Shown here: piece after piece, positions 1 to 8,290 of the stretch | Layout: each line of letters opens with the position of its first letter | Position numbering within the stretch: position 1 is the stretch's first letter | Source of the DNA: Erythrobacter sp. YT30 | GTDB taxonomy: Bacteria; Pseudomonadota; Alphaproteobacteria; Sphingomonadales; Sphingomonadaceae | Length of the DNA stretch: 64,000 nt | Direction of reading: 5' to 3' | Assembly: GCF_001542875.1 (NCBI RefSeq) | Contig: NZ_LMAF01000002.1 | Coordinates: 124,001-188,000 of the forward strand | Notes under the pieces: model-generated | Databases searched by the model: none | What the model saw: only the letters and a program-made list of their open reading frames with translations | Told to the model about the DNA's origin: nothing | Made by a program: the position numbers and the translations under genes

Positions 1-542
1 TTGTCGCATTCAATGAGGGTGCGTCTCTATCGCGCGGAAAGGACGATATCATTGCGGTTTTGTCCGACCGATACCGTGTAGAAGAAGGCGAGCCGACCCC
101 GTTCACCGTTCGCACCACCGAAGAGTTCGTCGAACAGAGCCAGTTCATCACCGGCATCCTGCAAGCTGTGCTCGTCTCTATCGCCTCTATCTCGCTGCTG
201 GTTGGCGGGATCGGGATTATGAACATCATGCTCGTCAGCGTGACCGAGCGGACGCGGGAGATCGGCCTTCGCATGGCCCTCGGAGCGCGGCGTGCTGATA
301 TCCGCAATCAGTTTCTCGTTGAGGCCGCCGTGCTCTGCGTGCTGGGCGGCGCTGTCGGCTTGGTGCTCGCATGGGGCGCGGGCGCGGCGCTCACGGCCTT
401 TGCCGAATTCCCCGTGCCTGTCGGGATTGGCACCGCCCTGGGCGCGATAGCGTTCTCCGCATTTCTTGGCCTCCTTTTCGGAGGCTACCCCGCGATCCGC
501 GCATCGCGATTATCGCCCATCGAAGCGCTCAGGACGGAATAA
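1..542 (+). CDS. MacB/FtsX-type ABC transporter permease, C-terminal part (5' end outside window)
   Basis: The frame is open from base 3 to the stop at 540-542, so the gene starts left of the window and only about 180 residues are visible. After a short periplasmic tail there are three hydrophobic segments and the hallmark cytoplasmic motif NIMLVSVTERTREIGLR, followed by RIA.GA-type coupling-helix residues (MALGARRADI). The end, ASRLSPIEALRTE, is the usual C-terminus of MacB-like permeases (known family). It would be the membrane part of a tripartite or lipoprotein-type ABC exporter. An internal TTG at base 60 is unlikely to be the start, because coding sequence with matching character precedes it. 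The substrate cannot be told. It probably belongs to an operon to the left and is unrelated to the island. Confidence 0.88.
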   Translation, partial: VAFNEGASLSRGKDDIIAVLSDRYRVEEGEPTPFTVRTTEEFVEQSQFITGILQAVLVSIASISLLVGGIGIMNIMLVSVTERTREIGLRMALGARRADIRNQFLVEAAVLCVLGGAVGLVLAWGAGAALTAFAEFPVPVGIGTALGAIAFSAFLGLLFGGYPAIRASRLSPIEALRTE

Positions 543-615
543 ACAAAGCCGTGTCTGTCTTTTGATCGTAGCCAATCATCACTATCTTCAGCATTGAAAT
601 CAGGGAATCGTTTTA

Positions 616-1947
616 ATGCATTATCCACACACCAACCGCCGCCAATTTCTCGCCACCGGCTCTGCCTTTGCAGCTTTGCTCGCCAGCGGATGCATGACGC
701 GAGGCGTATCGGCCGGCGCAAGCGCAGCAAATTTCGCGCAGTACGGACCGCTTGTGCGTGATCCCGCAGGCATGCTCGATCTGCCGCAGGGGTTTTCCTA
801 TCGTCTGCTTTCAAGCCTTGGTGATACGATGAGCGATGGCGGCACGGTTCCCGACAAGGCCGATGGCATGGGTTGTCTGGATCTTGGGAATGGCGAGATT
901 GTGCTCGTGCGCAACCATGAACTTATTCCTTCTGACGATGCAGGCGGTCCAATTGCAAAAGGCTTTGGCACACGTAATGGCACCGTTGTTCCGGGCGGCA
1001 CCACAAACATCGTGCTTGATGCTGAAACGCTCGAAGTAAAACGGCAGTTCAGAACGCTTGGCGGAACGATCCGAAATTGTTCAGGCGGCGTCACGCCATG
1101 GGGCAGCTGGCTTACATGCGAGGAGGCACCGACCGGGCCCGGGCAACGATATGGCGATGGTCTTGCGGTCAATCACGGCTGGACTTTCGAAATACCGGGC
1201 AATGCGACCGGCCTTGTTGATCCCGTGCCTTTGCGCGCCATGGGGCGCTTCAATCACGAAGCCGCCTGCGTCGATCCGGTGACGGGCTATGTCTACCAGA
1301 CAGAGGACCGGGACGACGGTGTGCTCTATCGCTTTCTGCCCAATACGCCGGGCAAGCTGGCCGATGGCGGCAAGCTTCAGGCGATGGTGATCGAGGGCGT
1401 GCCAGACACCCGCAATTGGGATGCGGCGACAATGCCTCTTCGCCAAAGCTACGCCGTAAGCTGGGTCGATCTTGATGAGGTCGAAGCGCCCAAGGATGAT
1501 TTGCGCCAACGCGCCGCAGCCAAAGGCGCTGCGCTGATTGCGCGCGGCGAGGGCATCCATATGGGCAAGGATGATCTCTATTTCTGCTCTACCAGCGGCG
1601 GGCAGAAGAAACTCGGCCAGATTTTCCGCTTCGTCCCGGGTCGCGGCAACGGGCCTGATCGGGTGGAGCTGTTCTTCGAAAGCGAAGACATCAAGCAATT
1701 CAACTATGGCGACAATCTGTGCGTTGCGCCCAATGGGCACCTGCTCGTTTGCGAAGACGCATACACCGATGTGGTCGATAACCACGTGCGCGGGATCACG
1801 CCTGATGGACGGCCTTACCCGTTTGCACGGCTCAACATGCAGACCGAACTTGCCGGCGGCTGTTTCTCACCCGATGGCAAGTGGTTCTTTGTCAACGCCT
1901 ATGGCCCGACGCGCACGGTCGCGATCACCGGGCCTTGGGCGGCTTAA
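616..1947 (+). CDS. PhoX/DUF839 family Tat-exported protein
   Basis: 443 residues beginning with a twin-arginine signal (NRRQFLATG then a hydrophobic stretch ending near LLASGC), so export to the periplasm in folded form is expected. The body matches the PhoX-like beta-propeller family (DUF839): an early LPQGFSYRLLSSLGDTMSDG segment, a C-terminal CEDAYTD segment, and the GGCFSPDGKWFFVNAYGP ending. Characterised relatives are Ca/Fe-dependent alkaline phosphatases, but many family members are uncharacterised, so phosphatase activity is inference. A weak AGGGA sits about 10 bases ahead of the ATG. The C terminus overlaps the convergent PLP enzyme by four bases (1944-1947). It stands alone and has no TTGTCCGGACAA site. 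Confidence 0.85.
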   Translation: MHYPHTNRRQFLATGSAFAALLASGCMTRGVSAGASAANFAQYGPLVRDPAGMLDLPQGFSYRLLSSLGDTMSDGGTVPDKADGMGCLDLGNGEIVLVRNHELIPSDDAGGPIAKGFGTRNGTVVPGGTTNIVLDAETLEVKRQFRTLGGTIRNCSGGVTPWGSWLTCEEAPTGPGQRYGDGLAVNHGWTFEIPGNATGLVDPVPLRAMGRFNHEAACVDPVTGYVYQTEDRDDGVLYRFLPNTPGKLADGGKLQAMVIEGVPDTRNWDAATMPLRQSYAVSWVDLDEVEAPKDDLRQRAAAKGAALIARGEGIHMGKDDLYFCSTSGGQKKLGQIFRFVPGRGNGPDRVELFFESEDIKQFNYGDNLCVAPNGHLLVCEDAYTDVVDNHVRGITPDGRPYPFARLNMQTELAGGCFSPDGKWFFVNAYGPTRTVAITGPWAA

Positions 1948-2966
1948 CGGATAATCCGGCTGCTGACGATTTCGACGCGGGGCGTGATGCAATCAGGCTT
2001 CGCACATTCGTCCTTGCACAGATCGGTTGAGAGATAGCGCATCAAGCCATCGCAAAAGATCGTGCCAATCGCGCGCCCATCATCGCGGCTTGCACCAGCT
2101 CGGATCGCGCCGATCAGATTTGCGCCAGAGGATATGCCGATCCCCAGACCCAGCTCGCGGCACAGCTTTTGCGCCATCAGGATCGCATCACCATCATCGA
2201 CTGAGACGATGGGGTCCAATTGGTCGAGCTTCAGCAGGTCTGGGATGAACTCATCCGAAAGCCCCTGAATACGGTGTGACCCGCATTTATAGCCATTTGT
2301 GAGCGTCGGTGATTGCGCCGGTTCAATTGGGTGAACGGCGATGGTGGGGTCTTGCTCTTTCAGGTATCGGCCCGCGCCCATAACTGTGCCACCTGTACCG
2401 ACACCAGCAACAAACGCGCCCAGCCCAGCGCCCTCGCCCCGCACCTGTGCCAGCAGTTCAGGCGCAGTCCCTTCGTAATGAGCAAGGCTGTTGTCCGCGT
2501 TGGCAAATTGCTGCGGCAGGAATGCGCCTGTCTCCTCGCCCATCGCCTTTGCCTTGGCCATGGCACCGAGAAAACCGCCTTCCTCGCGCGACACAAGCAC
2601 CACGTCTGCGCCGTGGCTTCTCAGAAGAGCGCGGCGCTCCATGCTCATCCAATCGGGCATGAAAATGGTGATCGGATGTCCCAGAGCGCGCGCCATCGCG
2701 GCAAGCGCAATGCCTGAGCTGCCACTGGTCGCCTCGACAATGCGCTGGCCGGGCTGCAGCTCGCCCGCTTCAATCGCGCGCTTCAGGATCATCAGCGCCA
2801 TGCGATCTTTGATGCTGCCGGTGTAGTTGTACATCTCGGCCTTGGCGAAAACAGTCAGGTCGCGCCCTTCAAAACGCAGATCGAGCCGCACGAGCGGCGT
2901 GTTGCCGACCAGCTGTTCAAGGCATTCCCAACCCAGTTTCGGGCGAGCGGACAATTGATCGAGCAT
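1944..2966 (-). CDS. PLP-dependent cysteine synthase-family enzyme
   Basis: 340 residues from the ATG at 2966, which has GGAGA six bases ahead; a GTG at 2990 would only add eight residues without a ribosome site. It is a fold-type II PLP enzyme of the CysK/CBS family: PLP lysine K53 in NYTGSIKDR, phosphate-binding loop ATSGSSGIALA, and GVGTGGTVMGAGRYLKE. Family members make cysteine from O-acetylserine or work in reverse as cysteine/cystathionine lyases. The C-terminal tail carries a Cys cluster (CKDECAKPDC) that is not typical of CysK and might bind a metal. It is divergent from an Lrp-type regulator, an arrangement reminiscent of cysteine catabolism controlled by DecR-like proteins, so desulfhydrase activity is a reasonable alternative to synthase. 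Confidence 0.85.
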   Translation of the reverse strand: MLDQLSARPKLGWECLEQLVGNTPLVRLDLRFEGRDLTVFAKAEMYNYTGSIKDRMALMILKRAIEAGELQPGQRIVEATSGSSGIALAAMARALGHPITIFMPDWMSMERRALLRSHGADVVLVSREEGGFLGAMAKAKAMGEETGAFLPQQFANADNSLAHYEGTAPELLAQVRGEGAGLGAFVAGVGTGGTVMGAGRYLKEQDPTIAVHPIEPAQSPTLTNGYKCGSHRIQGLSDEFIPDLLKLDQLDPIVSVDDGDAILMAQKLCRELGLGIGISSGANLIGAIRAGASRDDGRAIGTIFCDGLMRYLSTDLCKDECAKPDCITPRVEIVSSRIIR

Positions 2967-3072
2967 GGTTTCTCCGTTCTCTAAGTACACGCGAGAAATG
3001 CCATGAAAGCGCGTGGGAAATCATCGCCAAAAATCCTTTCTTGAAAGCCAAATTTGTGATAATTTTTGATTT

Positions 3073-3546
3073 ATGAAAACTGAAAGAGAATTATTTGATG
3101 CAAATGACCGCGCTATTCTAAAAGCGCTTCAGCACGATGCATCAATTTCGCTCGAAGCGCTGGCATCGAAACTCAGCCTTTCAACCAATGCCTGCTGGCG
3201 CCGGGTCAAGAAGCTTGAACAGACCGGCGTCATTGAAAAGCGCGTTGCAATTGTCTCGCCCGAAGCGGTGGGATTGAAAGTCACCGTTTTTGCCTCAGTC
3301 AAAACCGATGATCACAGCGCCGACTGGCTCAAACGATTTTCAGAAGCCGCCGCCGATATCTCCGAAGTGGTCGAGTTCTACCGGATGGCAGGCGATATCG
3401 ATTACCTGCTCAAAATCCTCGTTCGCGATGTGGCCGACTATGATCGGGTCTACAAAAGGCTGATTGAGCAGGTTGCTCTGTCCGATGTTTCAGCAAGCTT
3501 TGCGATGGAGCGGATCAAGTACGAAACCGCCGTCCCGATCGCTTGA
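3073..3546 (+). CDS. Lrp/AsnC family transcriptional regulator
   Basis: 157 residues. The N-terminal helix-turn-helix lies around residues 10-60 (DRAILKALQHDASISLEALA, then SLSTNACWRRVKKLEQTGVI). It is followed by the RAM/AsnC ligand-binding domain with VVEFYRMAGDIDYLLKILV. The length is normal for the family. The gene is divergent from the cysteine synthase-like gene across 106 AT-rich bases, so it most likely controls that gene and perhaps itself, in the manner of the cysteine-responsive DecR/YbaO group (inference). It ends only about 17 bases before the first TTGTCCGGACAA operator, which belongs to the next operon rather than to this gene. Confidence 0.9.
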   Translation: MKTERELFDANDRAILKALQHDASISLEALASKLSLSTNACWRRVKKLEQTGVIEKRVAIVSPEAVGLKVTVFASVKTDDHSADWLKRFSEAAADISEVVEFYRMAGDIDYLLKILVRDVADYDRVYKRLIEQVALSDVSASFAMERIKYETAVPIA

Positions 3547-3562
3547 TGCAGTTCCTCACAAT

Positions 3563-3574
3563 TTGTCCGGACAA
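3563..3574. promoter_or_regulatory. TTGTCCGGACAA operator 1, ahead of the 3602-6317 operon
   Basis: Exact 12-base palindrome TTGTCCGGACAA ending 27 bases before the ATG at 3602, in the only gap between the Lrp gene and the operon. It is one of eight copies in the window, all in front of island operons. Binding by the GntR/HutC-type protein is inferred. The position so close to the start codon fits repression. Confidence 0.75.
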
Positions 3575-3601
3575 CTCTTCCCAACCGGGCAATCGCGGTT
3601 T

Positions 3602-4228
3602 ATGCCTCTCTTTATGCTCAGACCCATTGCTTTGATCGCATTTGCCTTTGCCGCGCCGGTTACCGCGCAAAGCGCCCTTCCCCCCGGCATCTGGACCAAC
3701 AATGAAGATGTCTATTTCGCCGAGGAAGAGGGCCGCGAAAAAGCAGAATGGGTTGCTCTTGAAGTCAATGATGCGGGCCAGTGGCGCGGTGTTGATGCCT
3801 TTGGCGAAGCGCAGGGCGAATGGTCATCAGCAGCGATCCCCGGCCTTACCCCACGCGAAGGTGGCGGATGGCAAATCGGGGAAAGCGAACTGCGCCTGTC
3901 GCGCCCAATGTCCTGCTGGGTTTCGGTGCGCAAATTTGCTGGCAAGCCCGATGGCAGCACGGATTGGACCTTTGCCAATAAGCTCGAGATTTTCGATCAA
4001 GGCGGCCGCGTCACTGTTCCGGGGGAAGGCATCGCTCCTGATGTCACGATCCGCGTGCGCAATGTGACATGGGCTGCGGGCAGCCGAAACAAGCCATCGC
4101 TTGTCCTTTACGTCCATAAAGACGATCCGGTGCGCGCGGAAAGCTATTCATGGGCATCGCCCGATGCGAGCCTTGTCGGAGTAAACCTACGCTGGGTTCA
4201 GGCCAGCTGCAGCAGAGTGGACACCTAA
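3602..4228 (+). CDS. Exported protein of unknown function, first gene of a regulated operon
   Basis: 208 residues from the ATG at 3602 (alternative ATG at 3614). Upstream in-frame sequence runs through the operator and the Lrp gene, so it is not used. The N-terminus is a clear Sec signal peptide (MLRPIALIAFAFAAPVTAQ) with cleavage expected after AQ or AQS. The mature part is rich in W, E and G and has two cysteines (in SCWVS and QASCSRVD) that could pair in the periplasm. I recognise no family. It is three bases from the quinone oxidoreductase gene and sits directly behind operator 1, so it probably serves the periplasmic part of the island's pathway. Confidence 0.75.
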   Translation: MPLFMLRPIALIAFAFAAPVTAQSALPPGIWTNNEDVYFAEEEGREKAEWVALEVNDAGQWRGVDAFGEAQGEWSSAAIPGLTPREGGGWQIGESELRLSRPMSCWVSVRKFAGKPDGSTDWTFANKLEIFDQGGRVTVPGEGIAPDVTIRVRNVTWAAGSRNKPSLVLYVHKDDPVRAESYSWASPDASLVGVNLRWVQASCSRVDT

Positions 4229-4231
4229 ATC

Positions 4232-5209
4232 ATGCAATCAACACGAGCCATATTCAGGCAAACCGGCGGCCCTGAAGTGATCGAATGGGTCACCGAAGAT
4301 CACCCTGCCCCTGCCGCAGGCGAAGTCACGATTGAGCACGGCGCGGTGGGCCTCAACTACATCGACACCTATCACCGGCGCGGCATTTATCCTGCCCCTT
4401 TGCCAAGCGGAATGGGATTGGAAGCAGCCGGGCGCATCATCGCAATTGGCGATGGCGTTGAAGGTTTTGCAGAAGGCGACAGGGTTGCAACCTTTGGGCC
4501 ATTGCTCGGCGCTTATGCAACGCATCGCAATATCGCTGCCGAACATCTGTTTCGCCTGCCCGACAATATCGATGACAAGACCGCTGCTGCTGCGATCCTC
4601 AAAGGGTGCACGACGGAATTCCTCGTCGAGCGCTGCGGCAAGGTTGAGAAAGGCTGGCCAGTTCTGGTTCACGCCGCAGCAGGCGCAACGGGGCTGTTGC
4701 TGGTCCAATGGCTCAATCACATCGGCGCAGAAGTGATCGGCACGGTTTCAACTGAAGCCAAAGCCGAAGCCGCAAAGGCAGCGGGCGCGCATCACGTTAT
4801 CTTCTACAAGGAAGAAGACACCGCCGCACGAACCCGCGAGATCACCGGGGGCGACGGCGTTCGCGTGACTTTTGATGGAATTGGCCGATCGACGTGGGAA
4901 ACCTCGCTCGATGCGACGGGCAAACGGGGCCTCATCATCAATTTCGGCAATGCCGATGCGCCGGTGGGCGAGGTCGATGTGGGCGTGCTCGCGATGAAGG
5001 GTTCGCTCTTCAACACGCGCCCCATGCTGTTTCACTATTACGAAGAGCCCGAAGAACGCGCTGCGGGCGCAGCGCGGGTGTGGGAGATGTTCGACAAAGG
5101 GGCATTGAATGTGACCATTGGCCAGACCTACGCGCTTGCCGATGCAGCCGACGCGCACCGCGATCTTCAGGCTGGTAAAACCACCGGCTCCACGGTGCTG
5201 CTGCCATGA
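4232..5209 (+). CDS. NADPH:quinone oxidoreductase (MDR superfamily, zinc-free)
   Basis: 325 residues, the normal length of QOR-type medium-chain reductases. The N-terminal GroES-like domain shows GLNYIDTYHRRGIYPAPLP and GMGLEAAGRI. The Rossmann domain (about residues 125-260) carries VLVHAAAGATGLLLVQW, the AAAGATG dinucleotide loop typical of NADPH-using quinone reductases, and lacks the zinc-binding cysteines of alcohol dehydrogenases. It would transfer hydride from NADPH to a quinone or an activated double bond (2-enal or 2-enone). It is the second gene of the operon behind operator 1, and its stop overlaps the next start by four bases (ATGA), so the two are translationally coupled. Confidence 0.9.
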   Translation: MQSTRAIFRQTGGPEVIEWVTEDHPAPAAGEVTIEHGAVGLNYIDTYHRRGIYPAPLPSGMGLEAAGRIIAIGDGVEGFAEGDRVATFGPLLGAYATHRNIAAEHLFRLPDNIDDKTAAAAILKGCTTEFLVERCGKVEKGWPVLVHAAAGATGLLLVQWLNHIGAEVIGTVSTEAKAEAAKAAGAHHVIFYKEEDTAARTREITGGDGVRVTFDGIGRSTWETSLDATGKRGLIINFGNADAPVGEVDVGVLAMKGSLFNTRPMLFHYYEEPEERAAGAARVWEMFDKGALNVTIGQTYALADAADAHRDLQAGKTTGSTVLLP

Positions 5210-5721
5210 GGATCACTGCACTCTTTGGCGCTGCTGCCGCTTTTGCACTCACCGCCTGCCAGCCCTCGGAGAGCATGAAGGCCGAATGGAGCGCCATGCA
5301 GCAAACTCGCGAGGCGCAATTGGCCGAAGCCGGTGAACGTTGGCGGCGCGCATACGAAGCGCAGGATTGGGAAACGCTGCGCTCGCTTTACACCGATGAT
5401 GCCGTGTTGATGACGCACGGGACGGAGAGAATCGAAGGCGCTGACAACATCATCACCTTCCTCCAGCGCCTCCCCAATGCGGGCGCGAGTGTCGGGTTTC
5501 AGTTCGACAATGAAGAAGTCGTGCTGGGTGGCAATTACGGACCGGACAATGTCGGCTTTGTGACCGCGAAATACAGAATGGACATCGCCTTTCCCGGCAG
5601 CGATCCGACCATCGTCGCGGGGCGATCCTTCCTCGTCTACAAATGGCAGGACGGGGAATGGAAGCTGTGGCGCGATATGGACAATCAGGCGCCCGATGTC
5701 GTGGCCGAGGACTTCGAATGA
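5206..5721 (+). CDS. SnoaL/DUF4440-like lipoprotein
   Basis: 171 residues. The N-terminus is a lipoprotein signal with lipobox ALTAC (Cys18), so it is predicted to be anchored in the periplasm. The mature domain is an NTF2/SnoaL-like cone: ERWRRAYEAQDWETLRSLYTD, then a strand with IEGADNIITFLQRLP, and the end GEWKLWRDMDNQ. Such domains act as small isomerases/cyclases or as binding scaffolds; no catalytic claim is possible here. It is coupled by ATGA overlaps to the quinone reductase upstream and the AhpD-like gene downstream. An exported SnoaL-like protein in a catabolic operon is unusual and supports a periplasmic step. Confidence 0.8.
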   Translation: MRITALFGAAAAFALTACQPSESMKAEWSAMQQTREAQLAEAGERWRRAYEAQDWETLRSLYTDDAVLMTHGTERIEGADNIITFLQRLPNAGASVGFQFDNEEVVLGGNYGPDNVGFVTAKYRMDIAFPGSDPTIVAGRSFLVYKWQDGEWKLWRDMDNQAPDVVAEDFE

Positions 5722-6317
5722 CCCGCATTGCACCGATGCGGGTTGAGGATCTCCCCAACAAAACGCGCGAAGCTTTGGAATACGCGCAAGGCATTATGGG
5801 CTTTGCTCCCAATGACGTGCTGACGATGGCGCATTGGCCCGAACTCCTCGAAGCGATGGAGCGACTGGTTCAGGTCATCTACAAACCCGGCGAGCTTGAT
5901 CCCGTCCTCAAGCGAATGATCGCGACGGTCACCAGCGGCGCTGCCGGATGCCGCTATTGTCAGGCGCACACCGCGCACGGGGCGGTGCAAATGGCGGGCG
6001 GCGATGAGGAGAAGATCGCCGCTGTTTGGGATTTCCATATCAGCGATTTGTTCAGCGATGCGGAGCGTGCCGCGCTCAATTTGGCGCTAGCGGCAGGCTC
6101 ACAGCCCAATGACGCGACCGATGAGCATTTCCGCGCGCTTGAGAAGCATTTCTCGCAGCGTCAGATCATGGAGATAATGGGAGTAATCGGCCTGTTTGGT
6201 TTCCTCAATCGCTGGAATGATACCCTTGCAACCGAGCTTGAGGACAAACCAATGGCGTTTGCCAGCGAGACCTATCCATCTGCGACTTGGGATGCGGGAA
6301 AACACGCAAACGATTAG
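5718..6317 (+). CDS. AhpD-like / carboxymuconolactone decarboxylase family protein
   Basis: 199 residues from the ATG at 5718, which overlaps the previous stop (ATGA); longer in-frame extensions lie inside the SnoaL-like gene. The fold is all-helical. The core motif GCRYCQAHTAHG supplies the CxxC...H triad of AhpD/CMD peroxidase-related proteins. These typically handle peroxides or thiol redox, or act as decarboxylases, and the exact role here is not readable from sequence. The last helix ends in FLNRWNDTLATELEDKP, a typical ending in the peroxidase-related subfamily. It is the last gene of the operon behind operator 1, and its stop overlaps the convergent YCII gene by four bases. Confidence 0.85.
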   Translation: MTRIAPMRVEDLPNKTREALEYAQGIMGFAPNDVLTMAHWPELLEAMERLVQVIYKPGELDPVLKRMIATVTSGAAGCRYCQAHTAHGAVQMAGGDEEKIAAVWDFHISDLFSDAERAALNLALAAGSQPNDATDEHFRALEKHFSQRQIMEIMGVIGLFGFLNRWNDTLATELEDKPMAFASETYPSATWDAGKHAND

Positions 6318-6619
6318 TGTTTCCAGGCCGCGCCGCCGACCCAGTCGCCAGCAACGCCAAGGAAATGCTCAACTTTCACATCATCCCAGACGCCAGCGGC
6401 AAAATACGGATCGGCCTCAAAAGTTTCGCGCGCTTCGGCTTCGTTTTCGGCCTTGATAACGAGCAGCGAACCGACGGTTTCTTCGCCGTGTTTTAGCGGG
6501 CCTGCTACTGCAATCTTGTCCATCACCTTTTCGATATGGGCGAGGTGATCGGCGATCAATCGCTCACGAATGCTCGCACTGTTGGCGACATCCCGGCAGA
6601 TAAATGCGAACAAGGTCAC
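6314..6619 (-). CDS. YCII-related small protein
   Basis: 101 residues with a ferredoxin-like alpha/beta YCII fold: starts MTLFAFICRDVANSASIRE, then HLAHIEKVMDKIAVAGPL (the conserved H and GP of the family), then ARETFEADPYFAAGVWDDV. YCII proteins are small dimeric proteins of mostly unknown role, often next to catabolic dehydrogenases and dioxygenases. It is the last gene of a long minus-strand run, overlaps the preceding gene by four bases (ATGA), and ends convergently against the AhpD-like gene. A role in binding or isomerising a pathway intermediate is inference. Confidence 0.8.
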   Translation of the reverse strand: MTLFAFICRDVANSASIRERLIADHLAHIEKVMDKIAVAGPLKHGEETVGSLLVIKAENEAEARETFEADPYFAAGVWDDVKVEHFLGVAGDWVGGAAWKH

Positions 6620-7380
6620 TCGTCTTCCTCCTGTGGCGGTGTGAAGATGGCGGGATCAATCGCCTCTCCAATTCTCGCCTGCTGCCATGTCACGGTGTTG
6701 CTGACAATGCCATCGTAGAGCAGCGTAACAGAGCGCGCCTGCACCCATCCGCTTTCGGGCAGAGCCATGAAATCGTCATATATCCGCTCATGAAATCCGC
6801 GCGAGCTGTCAAACGCCATATAGCGGATGAAACCGCTTTGCTTGTCGAAACCGAACAGCGTTTCCTGCCCACCGGGGTCAGTGATGCGGATGAGCGAGAC
6901 CGGGTGGCCGCCGACATTGCGGTCTGGCGCAAAGCTTAGTGTAAAGCCATCATCGAGTGCCGAGCGGATTATCCCAAAACCAAAGTTGCTGGCCCAGTAC
7001 GCATCGGCCTTTTCCTTTGGCATGATGCCGTCCTGCGTCCAGGTGGTTGCCCCGTCATATCCGACTTCGAAGAGCACCTGATCGCCTTGCCTGGCGATGA
7101 TGCGCACCTTTCCATCAGCGCCATGCGCCTCTTTGCGCCCACGGTCAAATTCGCGCCACATACGGTAATCGTCCGCTGTGGAGCGAGCCCTGCCAGTCGC
7201 GGGATCGAAGAAGGTCGCCGTGCCTGTGAGCTGCAAGGTTTTTGGATCGAGAAAGACATCGCCCCCATGCGCATCCAGCCCTCGCGCCACGACTTCCCGC
7301 GCAGTGGGTTCCTCTTGAGCAGACAGCGGAGTGAGCACTGACAGGGCGAGCAATATCGCGGGAGCAAGGCAGCGCATCAT
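6616..7380 (-). CDS. Exported LolA-like protein of unknown function
   Basis: 254 residues. There is a Sec signal peptide (MMRCLAPAILLALSVLTPLSAQ, cleavage after SAQ). The mature part alternates short strands (LQLTGTATFFDP, YDGATTWTQDGIMPKEKA, YMAFDSSRGFHERIYDDF), consistent with a LolA/LolB-like half-barrel, but no named family is certain. The first ATG at 7380 is followed by a second at 7377; either gives the same mature protein. It overlaps both neighbours (4 bases with VOC, 4 bases with YCII), so the three are coupled. It is one of several exported accessory proteins in this island. Confidence 0.7.
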   Translation of the reverse strand: MMRCLAPAILLALSVLTPLSAQEEPTAREVVARGLDAHGGDVFLDPKTLQLTGTATFFDPATGRARSTADDYRMWREFDRGRKEAHGADGKVRIIARQGDQVLFEVGYDGATTWTQDGIMPKEKADAYWASNFGFGIIRSALDDGFTLSFAPDRNVGGHPVSLIRITDPGGQETLFGFDKQSGFIRYMAFDSSRGFHERIYDDFMALPESGWVQARSVTLLYDGIVSNTVTWQQARIGEAIDPAIFTPPQEEDE

Positions 7381-8279
7381 CCGCCGACCTCGATCAATTC
7401 AACCAATTCGCCGCCAGCGCCGATGGTGGTTCCTGCGCGCCTTCCCTCATAAAGCGCGCCCGTCCTCAAAGCAGGAGGAGTGATCCATTCGACGTCGCAC
7501 TCTGAAAGGTCTTCGACCGCAAGGCTCACAATCGCATTTCCGGGCGGAAGCATGCCATCATGTCGCGCACGCTCGGTCGCCGCCTCGGGATAATCGTCCA
7601 CCTCGACAATCGGCATTTTCCTGTGGCTGACCATGGTGATGGTCGTCTGCGTCTCAGGCGGCAAGCCGAACGCATCGTTGATCATGCTGTAGGGCAAAGT
7701 GTAATCCGACCCTCGCCCAAGACCAAGCCTCTCGACATACCAGGCGATGCTGTCTTCACGGCTGGGCGTGGCGAGAACGACGATGAAGATCTTGTCTACC
7801 GCGGAGTTTGCACGGGGCAAGTCTGTGTCGGGAAGATCGCCCAACACCTGATTGAGATAGAACATCTCCTGTCCCGTCCCCAGCACTTGCATCGGGATGA
7901 AGGCAGGCTCGATATTCTCCAGCTTCTTGGGCGGGCCAACGATTTTGAAACCGGCTTCTTCGACGACCTTTGGCCAGTGCCACACATCTTCGACCGTGCA
8001 TTCAAACGCTGCCCAGCCATAGGTACGCGTCGGCTTGAAATCAGGATGGTCGGGCTGCTCAACCAGACGGAACCAGCAATGCGCACCGCTTTGTGGCCGC
8101 AGCACGGCGTAAGGCAATCCAGCATTGGCATCGCAGCCCCAGCTTTCGGCGAGATCAGCGGGCAATTCGCCTTGTTCAATCAGTTCCAGGCCCAGACAAT
8201 CGCGATAGCCTTTCAGCGCCTTTTCAAGATCGGGCACCGTCGAAAGCCCGCCCATTATGGTGCCGTGGGGTATCGTCAT
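7377..8279 (-). CDS. Two-domain VOC (glyoxalase/bleomycin resistance) protein
   Basis: 300 residues with two vicinal-oxygen-chelate modules, about residues 8-145 (starting GGLSTVPDLEKALKGYRDCLG, ending FYLNQVL) and 160-298 (starting IFIVVLATPSREDSIAWYVERLG). Double VOC proteins include ring-cleaving dioxygenases and glyoxalases, but the classic H...H...E metal set is not obvious here, so the protein may be an isomerase or binding protein. A VOC gene also occurs in the P. aeruginosa itaconate cluster, which shares several other families with this island. It follows the crotonase by 11 bases and overlaps the LolA-like gene by four. Confidence 0.82.
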   Translation of the reverse strand: MTIPHGTIMGGLSTVPDLEKALKGYRDCLGLELIEQGELPADLAESWGCDANAGLPYAVLRPQSGAHCWFRLVEQPDHPDFKPTRTYGWAAFECTVEDVWHWPKVVEEAGFKIVGPPKKLENIEPAFIPMQVLGTGQEMFYLNQVLGDLPDTDLPRANSAVDKIFIVVLATPSREDSIAWYVERLGLGRGSDYTLPYSMINDAFGLPPETQTTITMVSHRKMPIVEVDDYPEAATERARHDGMLPPGNAIVSLAVEDLSECDVEWITPPALRTGALYEGRRAGTTIGAGGELVELIEVGG

Positions 8280-8290
8280 CGGTGCTGCTC

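Noticed and set aside
1081..1785. 234-residue frame on the minus strand inside the PhoX-like gene
   Set aside because: It lies entirely antisense to a well-supported gene; its composition (many His/Arg, no domain) is that of a GC-rich shadow frame.
3464..3601. Upstream extension of the exported protein at 3602
   Set aside because: It would overlap the Lrp gene and run through operator 1, and would hide the signal peptide that begins at 3602/3614.
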